Counted from the stretch's first letter, positions 48,469-56,763 are shown. The stretch is 64,000 nt of DNA from Sphingopyxis sp. UBA6723 (GCF_002454115.1 NZ_DKIH01000009.1:386002-450001), one strand, 5' to 3'. The notes: generated from the letters alone by a model not told the origin. Translations and numbers: made by a program.

Positions 48469-50283
48469 ATGCCAATGTTATCGTCTATTGAGTGGGTAGC
48501 CCGCCACCGCCAAATTTACAAGACTATCTGTGCCGGTGAGTCCGTGAGCGAGCGGCGCATAGTTGCTCTGCTTCGCGAGGGATGGGATTATTCATCCGAA
48601 GTGGCCGGCGCATTCGACGAGTGGGGCATGTTTCGCGCCCCGCACCTCGGCATCCTCGCCGGACTGTCTCGCGAAGCGTATCCCCGATCGCCGCTGCTCC
48701 ACATGGACATGAGCATCTCGGAAATCGAGTCCGGTCTATATCGCCAATGCAGGATCATGCCGGACGAGCCTAAGGCGGGGTCAATTCCATCATCGACTGA
48801 CTATGCCGTCGCGAACTGTCCTCATTATGAGCCTGACAGGGAATGGATCTTCCAGGCTCTCATCGGTCACACGCCGCGAGATCTGGCGAGGCTCCTCCAC
48901 GTTTATAATCGCGATCACCGACGCGTTGGCAAATTCCTGCTCGCCAAGGATTTTCGCGCTGCCTTCGCCTTAGCGCCAGAATTGCGCACCCGAGAAGGGT
49001 GGCCCGACGAAGTCACCCGCTTTTGGCGGAACCGCGACATCCGCCGTATTCTCGCACCAGCCGACGCCTTATGCGCGCATGCGGAATTCGCCCGACTCGC
49101 GATGAATGACAGGGGGATGTGCGCGATGGCCTATCGCGACGACGGCATTTTCATGACCATGCGTCAGGGCATCGACAGCATCACGGCGGGACCAAGTTCC
49201 GAGGCCGTCACCACAAACCAGCTTCAGATTGACCGATTGCTGGAAATGATGCCTCTACAGACAACGATCCTGCTTCCGCCGACTTGCGTCTTCGCAGAGC
49301 GAGATTCCCTCATGGGCGGGGCCTGGTCGCTCGCCGCGGCGTCGCACCTGCCTCAAATCCTCCTCGAATGTGGCGATGAGCTGCCCGATATACTTCGGGG
49401 GACGAGTGAATTCGAAGCCCGACTGACACAAGATAATCTGCGAGCCCATCCAGCGGCGTGGTTCGAAAAGCATGGCGGCCAGGCCGCATGGTCACAGAAC
49501 CGACCTGCCGTGACGCTCTGGTCACTCGACCGACGACAGAATGTGGCTGTCAATCTCATCGAAATAAGCCGTTTCTGTGACGCTGCGTCTCTTCCGCCGT
49601 CCGGCGACCGAAATACTTCCTCCTACAGAACGTCGAAAAAGGATCTCGCCAACCTTATCAAAACTGTGACTTTGATCTGGCTCGTTGACGCACGGCCTGC
49701 AGCAGCCGATCCAAGCACCGGAGAGCTAAAAACGGGTTTTCGGAAACGGAGCGGCAAGGCGTCCTGCGAGGATTTCGAAACGCTGGACGATATATGCAGG
49801 CTAAAGGAGTTCGGGAGGCGCGCTTGCAAAATTGGACAGGAAAAGGCCAACAAGAGGCTAAGGTCCGGGCGGGGCGGTTTCTCGGCCCAGGGGCATCCCC
49901 ATTTATGGTTTAGGGACGACGGTGATGACCTCGGTCATTATCGCAAACTTCAGCTGCAGGCGGTTGCCGAGAATCTGGGGCTCCAAAGCGGGAGCAGGGG
50001 ATTTCCTCTCGGATCTTCGGCTAGCGTAATCGGGCGCGGCCCATGGGCGCCCCATTTCTCCGGGCGCCCGAAGTTCAGCCCCGGTCGTCAGCAACAAGGA
50101 TGCTCCATGACACTGGACATTGAAGCAGCCTATTGTAGCCGCGACCACGCCATGATGATCACCGCCCACCCTACCGATCCGATGCATGAGTTCCTGTCAC
50201 GGCCTATCGCGTCCATCGATCGCGATGACGCTTCTGATCACGGCGCGGTGCAAAGCACCCGTACATCCGCAGTGAAAAGTTAG
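48469..50283 (+). CDS. Large hypothetical protein of the mobile element
   Basis: A 604-residue soluble protein, not recognised. AAGGAG lies nine bases before the ATG at 48469. Notable parts are a Cys/His-containing segment ANCPHYEPDREWIFQALIG, the helix TPRDLARLLHVYNRDHRRVGKF, and MPLQTTILLPPTCVFAE. The last 130 residues are rich in Gly, Arg and Ser and may be disordered or out of frame after a past frameshift. It follows the mobilization accessory genes and ends before a strong terminator. No enzyme motif is evident. Confidence 0.65.
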   Translation: MPMLSSIEWVARHRQIYKTICAGESVSERRIVALLREGWDYSSEVAGAFDEWGMFRAPHLGILAGLSREAYPRSPLLHMDMSISEIESGLYRQCRIMPDEPKAGSIPSSTDYAVANCPHYEPDREWIFQALIGHTPRDLARLLHVYNRDHRRVGKFLLAKDFRAAFALAPELRTREGWPDEVTRFWRNRDIRRILAPADALCAHAEFARLAMNDRGMCAMAYRDDGIFMTMRQGIDSITAGPSSEAVTTNQLQIDRLLEMMPLQTTILLPPTCVFAERDSLMGGAWSLAAASHLPQILLECGDELPDILRGTSEFEARLTQDNLRAHPAAWFEKHGGQAAWSQNRPAVTLWSLDRRQNVAVNLIEISRFCDAASLPPSGDRNTSSYRTSKKDLANLIKTVTLIWLVDARPAAADPSTGELKTGFRKRSGKASCEDFETLDDICRLKEFGRRACKIGQEKANKRLRSGRGGFSAQGHPHLWFRDDGDDLGHYRKLQLQAVAENLGLQSGSRGFPLGSSASVIGRGPWAPHFSGRPKFSPGRQQQGCSMTLDIEAAYCSRDHAMMITAHPTDPMHEFLSRPIASIDRDDASDHGAVQSTRTSAVKS

Positions 50284-50609
50284 TCTGGCGACTGTTCACA
50301 CTGTCCGTTTGGCAAAAAAGTACGGTGCTGAACGATGCGCTGGTGCCCGCAAGAAAGGCCTCGCTTTCCAGCGAGGCCTTTCCGCCCTCTTGGTATGGCT
50401 ACGCAAGAGAAGACTCGCCAATCAACCGGGTAGCAGACTGGGCTTACGGGCAAAACGATATGGTTTTGGGCTCGAGAGTCAATGCAGCAGCTCTCGACAA
50501 CGTGTCGTTGTCTTCCGCCGGCACTCCGGCGTCGCAGAGAAAATTCTGTATCGCTCTCGCTATGATATCCAGGCGACGGGTAGGCATTTACTGTCTGCAA
50601 GACCTGCTA
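50284..50609. other. Gap containing a terminator and no clear gene
   Basis: Besides the hairpin at 50354-50384, frames on both strands are open but lack start signals and family features. Nothing is called here. Confidence 0.4.
50354..50384 (+). terminator. Strong intrinsic terminator-like hairpin
   Basis: AAAGGCCTCGCT-TTCC-AGCGAGGCCTTT is a 12-bp perfect stem with a tetraloop. It stands 70 bases after the large hypothetical gene. The stem ends in TTT, a weak U-tract. Confidence 0.65.
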
Positions 50610-50921
50610 TTAAAGATGCCCCGGATTTCTCTGTCGGTTAGCCCAAAGGCCAACTTCAGTATCTGTCACGCGCAGATCGCCGCCATCGGCGCCCTCGGTC
50701 GCGCTATTTGTCTGAGAGAAGGGTATTGGCGAAATTTTCGTTTTGATCGCGTGAACATCGCTTAAGCGATTTGCAACCGCAGACCAAAATCCTGCTGCAA
50801 TATAATCCCTGAGCTTTAAGCTCGCGATCATACGGATGGTGATCATCTCGATCGCATCATCGCCGTAAAGCCGTTCCGCCGCGAGCGCCTGTTCCCAAAC
50901 ATCCTCTAAATTCGGCTCCAT
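50610..50921 (-). CDS. Small hypothetical protein, DUF6961-like N-terminus
   Basis: A 103-residue protein. Its first 55 residues look genuine: LEDVWEQALAAERLYGDDAI, then MITIRMIASLKLRDYIAAG and WSAVANRLSDVH. This resembles small sphingomonad proteins in which an AERxxG...RI..L...GD pattern precedes a helix. The second half is less convincing. It stands alone on the minus strand between the mobilization genes and the recombinase. Confidence 0.5.
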   Translation of the reverse strand: MEPNLEDVWEQALAAERLYGDDAIEMITIRMIASLKLRDYIAAGFWSAVANRLSDVHAIKTKISPIPFSQTNSATEGADGGDLRVTDTEVGLWANRQRNPGHL

Positions 50922-51312
50922 CGTCTTAACTCCGATGCGTCACCATCATTTTGGCCACTTTATCGCAAAAACGGCCCAACAGTAAGGTGTTTCGTCGCTG
51001 CGAAGCGATGCGCAAAATCGGTTGCAGGACCGATCCACCGTCTTGCTACCTCGCTTGCGCTCACGGCGAGATACATCTCTTCGGAATAGCGAGCCCCGGG
51101 CTCGATATTGTCGTCAGTTAAAGCAGCAAATTGCTCTGCAAATAAGTTGTTCCGCCGAGCTCACAGACAGAGGACACTCCCGAAATCGCTGCGCACTTCA
51201 ATCCCAATATCTGGCCTGCGGGAGGTCGCTGACCCCGATGCCCTTGCGAGTTGGGCGCGTTTCGAAAGTGACCCTCCGCTTGCCGCTTTTTTAGCGATGC
51301 CAAAAACTCGAG
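50922..51312. other. Gap upstream of the recombinase genes
   Basis: No start-supported gene is seen. A + strand frame near 51200-51400 (DPDALASWARF, DPPLAAFLA) looks faintly protein-like and may be a decayed gene. The 12-base motif GTGACCCTCCGC at 51268-51279 also occurs in the mobilization promoter region. Confidence 0.4.
51268..51279. promoter_or_regulatory. Copy of the mobilization-region 12-mer
   Basis: GTGACCCTCCGC; with AA before it, 14 bases match 47460-47473. A degenerate inverse (GCGGGAGGTCGC) lies at 51218-51229. Confidence 0.35.
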
Positions 51313-51501
51313 ATGAAGAAAAACCCATCTCGAACGCGTCCCACAACGCGACAATCCCTCAAGACGAACGACGCGGTCATTCCTCTTGTCAGTTACCACT
51401 TCGATGATTCATGGTCGTCGATTCCGGCCGAGGCCGAACTCATTGATCGATGGTTCGGCATCGCGATCGCAGAGCTGTTTGGAGTAAGCCCGCATGAGTA
51501 A
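51313..51501 (+). CDS. Small protein coupled to the serine recombinase
   Basis: A 62-residue protein with a basic N-terminus and an acidic/hydrophobic end (SYHFDDSWSSIPAEAELIDRW, then IAIAELFGVS). It overlaps the recombinase start by 8 bases. Its position fits a recombination directionality factor or regulator, but it shows no helix-turn-helix motif. The start is weakly supported. Confidence 0.4.
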   Translation: MKKNPSRTRPTTRQSLKTNDAVIPLVSYHFDDSWSSIPAEAELIDRWFGIAIAELFGVSPHE

Positions 51502-53137
51502 AGATCATCAAGGAAAGCGGGTGGCCATCTATGCCCGTGTTTCCACGCGCAAGCAGGCGGACAATGAGCTGTCGATCTCAGATCAGATCGATTGGGCCGA
51601 ACGCTGGATCGCCGAACATGATGCCTGCAAAGCCGCAACCTTCATCGACGCGGGCGCAAGCGCCACCAAGGATGGGCGAACCGAGTTTCAGGCGATGATA
51701 GCCCTCGCGATGGGCGACGACAGACCCGTCGATATCATCCTTGTTCACTCCTTATCGCGGCTGTTCCGTAACGCGCTTCACTTCATGCAATACAAAGAGA
51801 AGCTTCGGCGACACAAAGTGCGGATCATTTCCATCACCCAGGCCTTCGGCGATGATCCCGCTGCGGATTTTTCCTTCGGCATGATTTCCCTAGTCGATGA
51901 ATATCATAGCGCAGAAAACGCTAAGCACGTGAAGCGCACGATGCTGGCCAACGCTGCGAAGGGCTTTTGGAATGGGCAGACGCCGCCAATCGGCTACAAA
52001 ACTGTTGCTGTCCCTCAAGCCAAGGGAAAAGACCGCAGAAAGCTCGTGATTGATCCCGAGACCCAACATATCCCTCCCCTCGCCTTTGAAACCTACGTGC
52101 ATGGATATAGGGGCCGACCGATTGGTATCACGAATCTCGCCCAGCTCTTGAATGAATGGGGTGAACGTCTCCGGGGCAAGCCGTTTAGCGTGTCCAACGT
52201 CCACGCCATTCTGACTAACACCGCTTATATTGGTGTCGCATTCTATAATCAGCGCGACTCCCGCACGGGAGAAGCGCGCCCCGAGAACGAATGGGTGCCA
52301 ATCCCCGTTCCTCCGCTCATCAGCGAAGAGCTGTTCTATGCTGCCAAGGCGCAAATGGCCGCGCGCGATCCAAAGATGGGCGTCGCTGCGGTCAAGACCA
52401 ACGGCAACCTCCTAACAGGCTCTGTCGTCTGCGGGTGCGGGGGAGACGGCTGCGGGGGCGGCATGACGACGTCGACTGGCAAGAGTGGACGATACCGCTA
52501 CTATGCTTGTCATCGCCGAGCAGCGAGGGGCGCAACTCAATGTCCCGGTCGGCGCATTCGAATGGATGCGCTCGACGATCTGGTGGTCAACGCCGTTTCT
52601 GAACATATTCTCGGCCCCGAGCGGCTCAAAGCGCTGTTATCCGCTTGGATCGATCGCAGCGAAGAGGTTCAGGTCGGTCGCCGTGAAGGCCTGAAGCAGC
52701 TTCGTACTCGCCTGACACTGCTAGATGGCGAAAGCGCCAACGTGATCAAGCTGGTTCGCTCCGGCCTTTACGCCCCCGACGATCCGCAAATCGCCGCGGA
52801 AATTGCCAACATCGCGGCCCAGAAGCGCGCGATCGCAGGCGATATTGACGCGTTGGAACGGCAGATTGCTGATGGCGAGCGTCGAATCACGCCGGAGATT
52901 GTGGAAAAATTCGGTTCCTTGATGCGGAATAAGCTGCGCGGCCAGGCCTCAGCAGCGCGAAGGGATTATATCCGTCTGCTCGTTGATCGCGTCGAAGTCG
53001 GACATAGGGAAATCCGTATCTCCGGATCGAAAGCCGCTCTGTCGCGAGCTGCAATCGGCACTCCGCCGCACTTGGTGCCCAAAGCTGAACGGAAATGGTG
53101 CACCCGGCGGGATTCGAACCCACGGCCCCCAGATTAG
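51494..53137 (+). CDS. Large serine recombinase (site-specific integrase)
   Basis: A 547-residue integrase of the large serine type. The catalytic domain begins VAIYARVSTRKQADNELS, with the nucleophilic Ser in YARVST. The recombinase domain follows (FWNGQTPPIGYK; LLNEWGERLRGKPFSVSNVHAIL). A zinc ribbon comes next (GSVVCGCGGDGCGGGM, then YYACHRRA and TQCPGRR) and a coiled-coil region follows (TLLDGESANVIKLVRSG). The last 12 codons run antisense through the 3' half of tRNA-Arg, so the C-terminus depends on the attachment site. It lies at the right end of the element and would catalyse integration and excision. Confidence 0.92.
   Translation: MSKDHQGKRVAIYARVSTRKQADNELSISDQIDWAERWIAEHDACKAATFIDAGASATKDGRTEFQAMIALAMGDDRPVDIILVHSLSRLFRNALHFMQYKEKLRRHKVRIISITQAFGDDPAADFSFGMISLVDEYHSAENAKHVKRTMLANAAKGFWNGQTPPIGYKTVAVPQAKGKDRRKLVIDPETQHIPPLAFETYVHGYRGRPIGITNLAQLLNEWGERLRGKPFSVSNVHAILTNTAYIGVAFYNQRDSRTGEARPENEWVPIPVPPLISEELFYAAKAQMAARDPKMGVAAVKTNGNLLTGSVVCGCGGDGCGGGMTTSTGKSGRYRYYACHRRAARGATQCPGRRIRMDALDDLVVNAVSEHILGPERLKALLSAWIDRSEEVQVGRREGLKQLRTRLTLLDGESANVIKLVRSGLYAPDDPQIAAEIANIAAQKRAIAGDIDALERQIADGERRITPEIVEKFGSLMRNKLRGQASAARRDYIRLLVDRVEVGHREIRISGSKAALSRAAIGTPPHLVPKAERKWCTRRDSNPRPPD
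53095..53106. repeat. Right attachment-site candidate
   Basis: ATGGTGCACCCG covers the CCA end and acceptor of tRNA-Arg plus one base. An identical copy in the same orientation lies at 32581-32592. Confidence 0.55.
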
Positions 53138-53172
53138 GAATCTGATGCTCTATCCTGCTGAGCTACGGATGC
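53096..53172 (-). tRNA. tRNA-Arg(CCT)
   Basis: 77 nt including CCA. The acceptor GCATCCG pairs with CGGGTGC. The anticodon stem CAGAT/ATCTG encloses TTCCTAA, giving anticodon CCT. The T arm is GTGGG-TTCGAAT-CCCGC. Its 3' end abuts the recombinase gene and overlaps its last codons, so it is the integration target. It remains intact. Confidence 0.93.
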
Positions 53173-53221
53173 GCCGCCTTTCCTGTAGCGGGGCGCGGCG
53201 CGCAGCGTCAATTGGTCGGGG

Positions 53222-53695
53222 TCAATTTACGGCGTCGGGCGGCGCAATCGGCACCAACAGCGGCATCGCGGCAATCCCGTCGTCGCGTAGCGCCTGCGCC
53301 TCCTGTGGCGAGGCTTGGCCGTGGATCAAATCTTCGGGCGCACGGCCTTCGTGCATCGCGCGCGCCGCGTCGGCAAAGTCACGTCCGACCCAGCGCGACT
53401 GGGGCAGCATTTCGGCCTGCTTTGTCGCAATTTCAGCGATCACCTTGCGGACCAGTTCGGGCGATATCGCGCCATGGTCGGCAACATTATCCGGCTTGGC
53501 ATGGCTCACGATCGTCATCTGGTTCGACTTTGCGCCGATGCGCGGCGCCATCACCGCCTTTTTGACATCGCTGTCGCCGCACACCGGGCAATTGATCAGG
53601 CCGCGCGCCTGTTGATCGGCAAAACTGTCACTGCTCGCGAACCAGGCTTCAAACCGGTGATCCCCGGCGGCACAGCAAAGGTCGAAAACGATCAA
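53222..53695 (-). CDS. DUF1178 family protein
   Basis: A 157-residue conserved alphaproteobacterial protein of unknown function. It begins MIVFDLCCAAGDHRFEAWF and has the Cys pair INCPVCGDSDVKKAVMAP, the metal-ribbon-like core of DUF1178, followed by a helical C-terminus. A TTG start at 53695 is used because the family begins with IVFDL. It lies 2 bases after the glutaredoxin stop, so they form an operon. Confidence 0.85.
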   Translation of the reverse strand: MIVFDLCCAAGDHRFEAWFASSDSFADQQARGLINCPVCGDSDVKKAVMAPRIGAKSNQMTIVSHAKPDNVADHGAISPELVRKVIAEIATKQAEMLPQSRWVGRDFADAARAMHEGRAPEDLIHGQASPQEAQALRDDGIAAMPLLVPIAPPDAVN

Positions 53696-53697
53696 GG

Positions 53698-53958
53698 TCA
53701 GGCGATCCCCAGCAGCGGGTCGAGCCCGCCGCGCGCGTCGAGCGCTGCCATGTCGTCGCTGCCCCCGATATGCTGCCCGTCGATGAAAATCTGCGGGACG
53801 GTGCGCGCGCCGCCCGCGCGCGCGACCATCGCGTCGAATCCGGCACGGTCCATCGTGACATCGATTTCCTGATATTCCGCACCCTTGCGATCGAGCAACG
53901 CCTTTGCGCGCGAGCAATAGGGACAAAGGAATTTTGTAAAAACTTCGATCTTGGCCAT
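53698..53958 (-). CDS. grxC: Glutaredoxin 3
   Basis: An 86-residue dithiol glutaredoxin that reduces disulfides and mixed disulfides with glutathione. The active site is CPYC (FTKFLCPYCSRAKALL). The glutathione-binding TVPQIFIDGQHIGGSDDM is complete. It starts 3 bases after the comF stop and is followed by the DUF1178 gene, an arrangement widespread in sphingomonads. Confidence 0.93.
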   Translation of the reverse strand: MAKIEVFTKFLCPYCSRAKALLDRKGAEYQEIDVTMDRAGFDAMVARAGGARTVPQIFIDGQHIGGSDDMAALDARGGLDPLLGIA

Positions 53959-53961
53959 AGC

Positions 53962-54825
53962 CTATCCTGTCATCATCTGATCCGTCATATCGGAATCCAA
54001 CGAAGCAAAGTCAAATATGTTGCTCGTCATCAGGGCGTCGGGCACGACCCGCGCCCAAGAGAGGGCAGAGACTCGCGCCGCGCCGCTGCGCCGCAGCACT
54101 TTCGCCGCTGCGCGCAACGTCGCGCCGCTCGCGTGAACATCGTCGATCAGCACGATATGGCGCCCCGCCGCGCGGATTTTCGCATCATCCGCCAGCGCGA
54201 ACGCCCCGGCGACAATCTTTTCACGCTCGCGCCGCCCTTTGCCGCGGAGCGAGGCGGTCGATTTGATGCGCAGCAGCAGATGATGGTCGCGCGTCGCGCC
54301 GCCAATCCGCGACAATTCGTCGGCAACCAGCGCGGCCTGGTTGAAACCGCGCGACCACAGCCGCCAGCGGTGCAGCGGCACCGGCACCAGCAGAATATCG
54401 TCGGCGCTGCCAAGCGCCGCCAATTGCCGCGCCATCAGCCGCGCCATCAATCGCGCGTGGCCGGTTCGTCGCCCATATTTCAGCCGGAGCGCCACAGTGC
54501 GCGCGACCGAACCATAGGCAACCGCTGCTGGCGCGCCTTCGAACGGCGGCGGACTGGCAAGGCAGGCGCCACATGCTATCGACCCGCCCGGCAGCGCCGT
54601 CGGCAGCGGGATCGAGCAGTGCGAACAGGCCGGGCCGTCGAGAAAATCAAGCGATGTCCAGCACGTCAGACAGAATTGCCGGTCCTCGCCCACGATGACG
54701 CCGCAACCGGGGCAGCGCGGCGGCAACGCATAATCAGCGACCGCGCGCGCCAATATCCGCAAGCCGCGGAGCCATGCCGCCGCCGTCGCGCCCGTATTTT
54801 CGACTTCCCCCGTCGCCGTTGCCAT
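53962..54825 (-). CDS. comF: ComF family phosphoribosyltransferase-like protein
   Basis: A 287-residue ComF homologue. The N-terminal zinc-binding part has paired cysteines (RCPGCGVIVG; FCLTCW; CSHC; CGAC). The phosphoribosyltransferase fold follows, with the segment ILLVPVPLHRWRLWSRGFNQA and the PRPP-loop HIVLIDDVHASGATLRAAA. In naturally competent bacteria ComF helps DNA uptake; its role elsewhere is unclear. An alternative ATG 18 bases upstream exists. It is divergent from the methyltransferase gene with 42 bases between starts. Confidence 0.9.
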   Translation of the reverse strand: MATATGEVENTGATAAAWLRGLRILARAVADYALPPRCPGCGVIVGEDRQFCLTCWTSLDFLDGPACSHCSIPLPTALPGGSIACGACLASPPPFEGAPAAVAYGSVARTVALRLKYGRRTGHARLMARLMARQLAALGSADDILLVPVPLHRWRLWSRGFNQAALVADELSRIGGATRDHHLLLRIKSTASLRGKGRREREKIVAGAFALADDAKIRAAGRHIVLIDDVHASGATLRAAAKVLRRSGAARVSALSWARVVPDALMTSNIFDFASLDSDMTDQMMTG

Positions 54826-54867
54826 CTCCGACTTGTGCCGCATCGTCCGGGGCGGCACAAGCACGGC

Positions 54868-55719
54868 ATGTCGCCGCCGCAACGCCCACTTTTTTCTGCC
54901 GCTCGCCACCGCGCCCAGCGCGACCGGCTCGCGCGCCTGCCTGCGTCGGCCAATTTCCTCGCCCCGATCATCGCCGAAACGCTGCGCGACCGGCTGGCGA
55001 TGGTGAAACGCGATTTCGCGCGCATCCTGCTCATCGGCGCGCATGATCAGGCGCTGGCCGACCATTTGCGGGGTGTCAGCACCGAACTGACGATCATTGA
55101 GGCTGGTCCGCGGCTGGCCGTCGCCAGCGGCGCACTGGTTGCCGAAGCCGATGCGATCGATCTGCCCTTTGCCAGCTTCGACCTGATCGTCTGGCCCGGT
55201 GGTCTCGACAGTGTCAACGATGTACCGGGCGCGCTTGTGCGCCTGCACGCGTTACTGGCGCCTGACGGGTTGCTGCTCGGCGCTTTTCTCGGCGACGGCA
55301 GCCTGCCACGGTTGCGGCGTGCGGTGATGACCGATGGCGTGCGCCCGATCGCGCGACTGCACCCGCAGATCGACCTCGCGGCGATGGGCAATCTGCTCCA
55401 ACGGGTGGGCTTTACCCTGCCTGTGGTCGATGTCGAAGCACTGACAGTGCGCTATGGCGACTGGCTGGCGCTGGTCCGTGATCTGCGCGCGGCGGGGCTG
55501 GCAAGCCGCCTGTACCCTGCCCCGCCGCCGCTGACCCGCGCCGAAGTAGCACAGATCGCGAACGCCTTTGCCGCGCAGGCGGATCCGGACGGTCGCATTG
55601 CCGAAAGCCTGCGCATCGTCCATTTCAGCGGCTGGGCGCCGCATCCGGACCAGCCGCAACCAGCACGGCGAGGCAGCGGGCAAACGTCGCTCGCCGCAGC
55701 GTTGAAACCAAAAAGCTAG
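54868..55719 (+). CDS. SAM-dependent methyltransferase, BioC/NDUFAF5-like
   Basis: A 283-residue class I methyltransferase-like protein. It opens MSPPQRPLFSAARHRAQRDR, as in alphaproteobacterial relatives of the complex I assembly factor NDUFAF5. The SAM-fold strands are ARILLIGAHDQALADHL, LTIIEAG and FDLIVWPGGL, then LLAPDGLLLGAFLGDGSL. The motif-I glycines are reduced, so activity is not certain. It is divergent from comF and its stop overlaps the Nudix stop by 4 bases. Confidence 0.8.
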   Translation: MSPPQRPLFSAARHRAQRDRLARLPASANFLAPIIAETLRDRLAMVKRDFARILLIGAHDQALADHLRGVSTELTIIEAGPRLAVASGALVAEADAIDLPFASFDLIVWPGGLDSVNDVPGALVRLHALLAPDGLLLGAFLGDGSLPRLRRAVMTDGVRPIARLHPQIDLAAMGNLLQRVGFTLPVVDVEALTVRYGDWLALVRDLRAAGLASRLYPAPPPLTRAEVAQIANAFAAQADPDGRIAESLRIVHFSGWAPHPDQPQPARRGSGQTSLAAALKPKS

Positions 55720-56144
55720 ATCAACGCCTCCAGCAGGCCGATCAGCGGCTTATCGGCGGGTGGCATGTCAAGGCTATGGAGTTCGACCGGGCGCACCCAG
55801 CGAAGCGCGCTGGCGTGCTGCGCCACCGGCGTGCCATGCCATTTGCGGCACACATAGAGCAGCAGCAACAAATGCCGGTCGCCCAGCATGTCGCTGGCGA
55901 AACAGGCGGGGGCCAGGCACGCCTGCTCGACGTCGATGCCCAATTCCTCGGCCAGTTCGCGGACCAGCGCCTGCTCGGGCGTTTCGCCAGGATCGACCTT
56001 GCCGCCCGGAAACTCCCATAATCCCGCCATCGACAACCCTTCCGGACGCTGCTGGACCAGCAAGCGCCCGTCACGGTCGACCAGTGCGGCGGCGACCACA
56101 AAAAGGCCGGTTTTTGGCAGTTTTCCGGGGCTAGGCGCGGACAA
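55716..56144 (-). CDS. mutT: Nudix hydrolase, MutT type
   Basis: A 142-residue (deoxy)nucleoside-triphosphate pyrophosphohydrolase; MutT removes 8-oxo-dGTP. The Nudix box is complete: GKVDPGETPEQALVRELAEE, then LG. The preceding LLVQQRPEGLSMAGLWEFPGG and the C-terminal RWVRPVELHSLDMPPAD are MutT-like. It is convergent with the methyltransferase gene. Confidence 0.9.
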   Translation of the reverse strand: MSAPSPGKLPKTGLFVVAAALVDRDGRLLVQQRPEGLSMAGLWEFPGGKVDPGETPEQALVRELAEELGIDVEQACLAPACFASDMLGDRHLLLLLYVCRKWHGTPVAQHASALRWVRPVELHSLDMPPADKPLIGLLEALI

Positions 56145-56209
56145 ATTGTTAACCTTCCTGTGCGAACATCGGCATCCTCGGGAACTACACTTCAGTCAGG
56201 GGTGGAACA

Positions 56210-56380
56210 ATGCGCAATCTTTACAGGCTGATGCGGTCGACCAGGGCCGCCACAGCCGTCGAATATGGGCTGATACTGGCCCTCGTCTTTCTTGCCGCGG
56301 TCAGCACAATTACCGAAGTCGGCAATTCTACGATGAATATGTGGGACACCGTTTCGACATCGGCGACGAATGTCATGTGA
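56210..56380 (+). CDS. Flp-family type IVb pilin
   Basis: A 56-residue prepilin, MRNLYRLMRSTRAATAVEYG, then a hydrophobic helix (LILALVFLAAVSTITEVG). The conserved AAT.VEYGLI segment at the prepilin cleavage region identifies the Flp/Fap family, the subunits of Tad pili for tight adherence. A GGTGGAA stretch precedes the ATG. It stands 140 bases before a second pilin gene. No Tad secretion genes are present in the window. Confidence 0.8.
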   Translation: MRNLYRLMRSTRAATAVEYGLILALVFLAAVSTITEVGNSTMNMWDTVSTSATNVM

Positions 56381-56520
56381 TCCACTGTCCGATTATGGGA
56401 CCTGGCGGACAATCTATCCTGGTTCCGCCATTAAGATTTTCAAAACCTATTCGCCGTAAACCAGCCAGTGTTGACCCAGACCAGACCGTCAACAGGGTAA
56501 GTGATATCAGGAGACCAGTC

Positions 56521-56688
56521 ATGAAGTTCATCAAAAAGTTCGTTCGCGATACCAAGGCCGCAACCGCCATTGAATACGGCCTGATCGCCGCTCTGATCGC
56601 CGTCGCCGGCATCACCGCCATGGGCGCGGTTGGCAACAGCGTTACCAGCACCTTCCAGAAGGTCGATAACGGTCTGAAAAAGAGCTAA
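56521..56688 (+). CDS. Flp-family type IVb pilin
   Basis: A 55-residue prepilin: MKFIKKFVRDTKAATAIEYG, then LIAALIAVAGITAMGAVGNS and a short polar end. This is a near-canonical Flp pilin. AGGAG lies seven bases before the ATG and a strong terminator follows. With the preceding pilin it forms a two-gene unit; the two differ enough to have separate roles. Confidence 0.9.
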   Translation: MKFIKKFVRDTKAATAIEYGLIAALIAVAGITAMGAVGNSVTSTFQKVDNGLKKS

Positions 56689-56727
56689 TCGGCACCGCCG
56701 CCCGGTTATCCGGTCGGAGAAAAAAAG

Positions 56728-56757
56728 AAAGGGCGGTCGTAACGGCCGCCCTTTTTT
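56728..56757 (+). terminator. Intrinsic terminator after the pilin genes
   Basis: AAAGGGCGG and CCGCCCTTT form a 9-bp stem around TCGTAACGG, followed by TTTG. It can also serve the convergent protease gene. Confidence 0.8.
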
Positions 56758-56763
56758 GTTGGG

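Larger units (their letters stand above)
32581..53106. mobile_element. Integrative mobilizable element at tRNA-Arg(CCT)
   Basis: About 20.5 kb bounded by ATGGTGCACCCG at 32581-32592 and 53095-53106. The right copy is the 3' end of tRNA-Arg plus one flanking base. A large serine recombinase lies beside the tRNA at that end. Inside are a MobA/MobL relaxase with an oriT-like cruciform, a restriction-modification module, exonucleases, a diguanylate cyclase, gene remnants and many unknown proteins. No type IV secretion genes are seen, so it would need a helper. Core housekeeping genes resume beyond the tRNA. The left end rests on a short match only. Confidence 0.7.

Noticed and set aside
50325..50765. 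146-codon + strand frame after the large hypothetical gene
   Set aside because: It runs through a perfect terminator hairpin and overlaps the better-supported minus-strand gene at 50610-50921.
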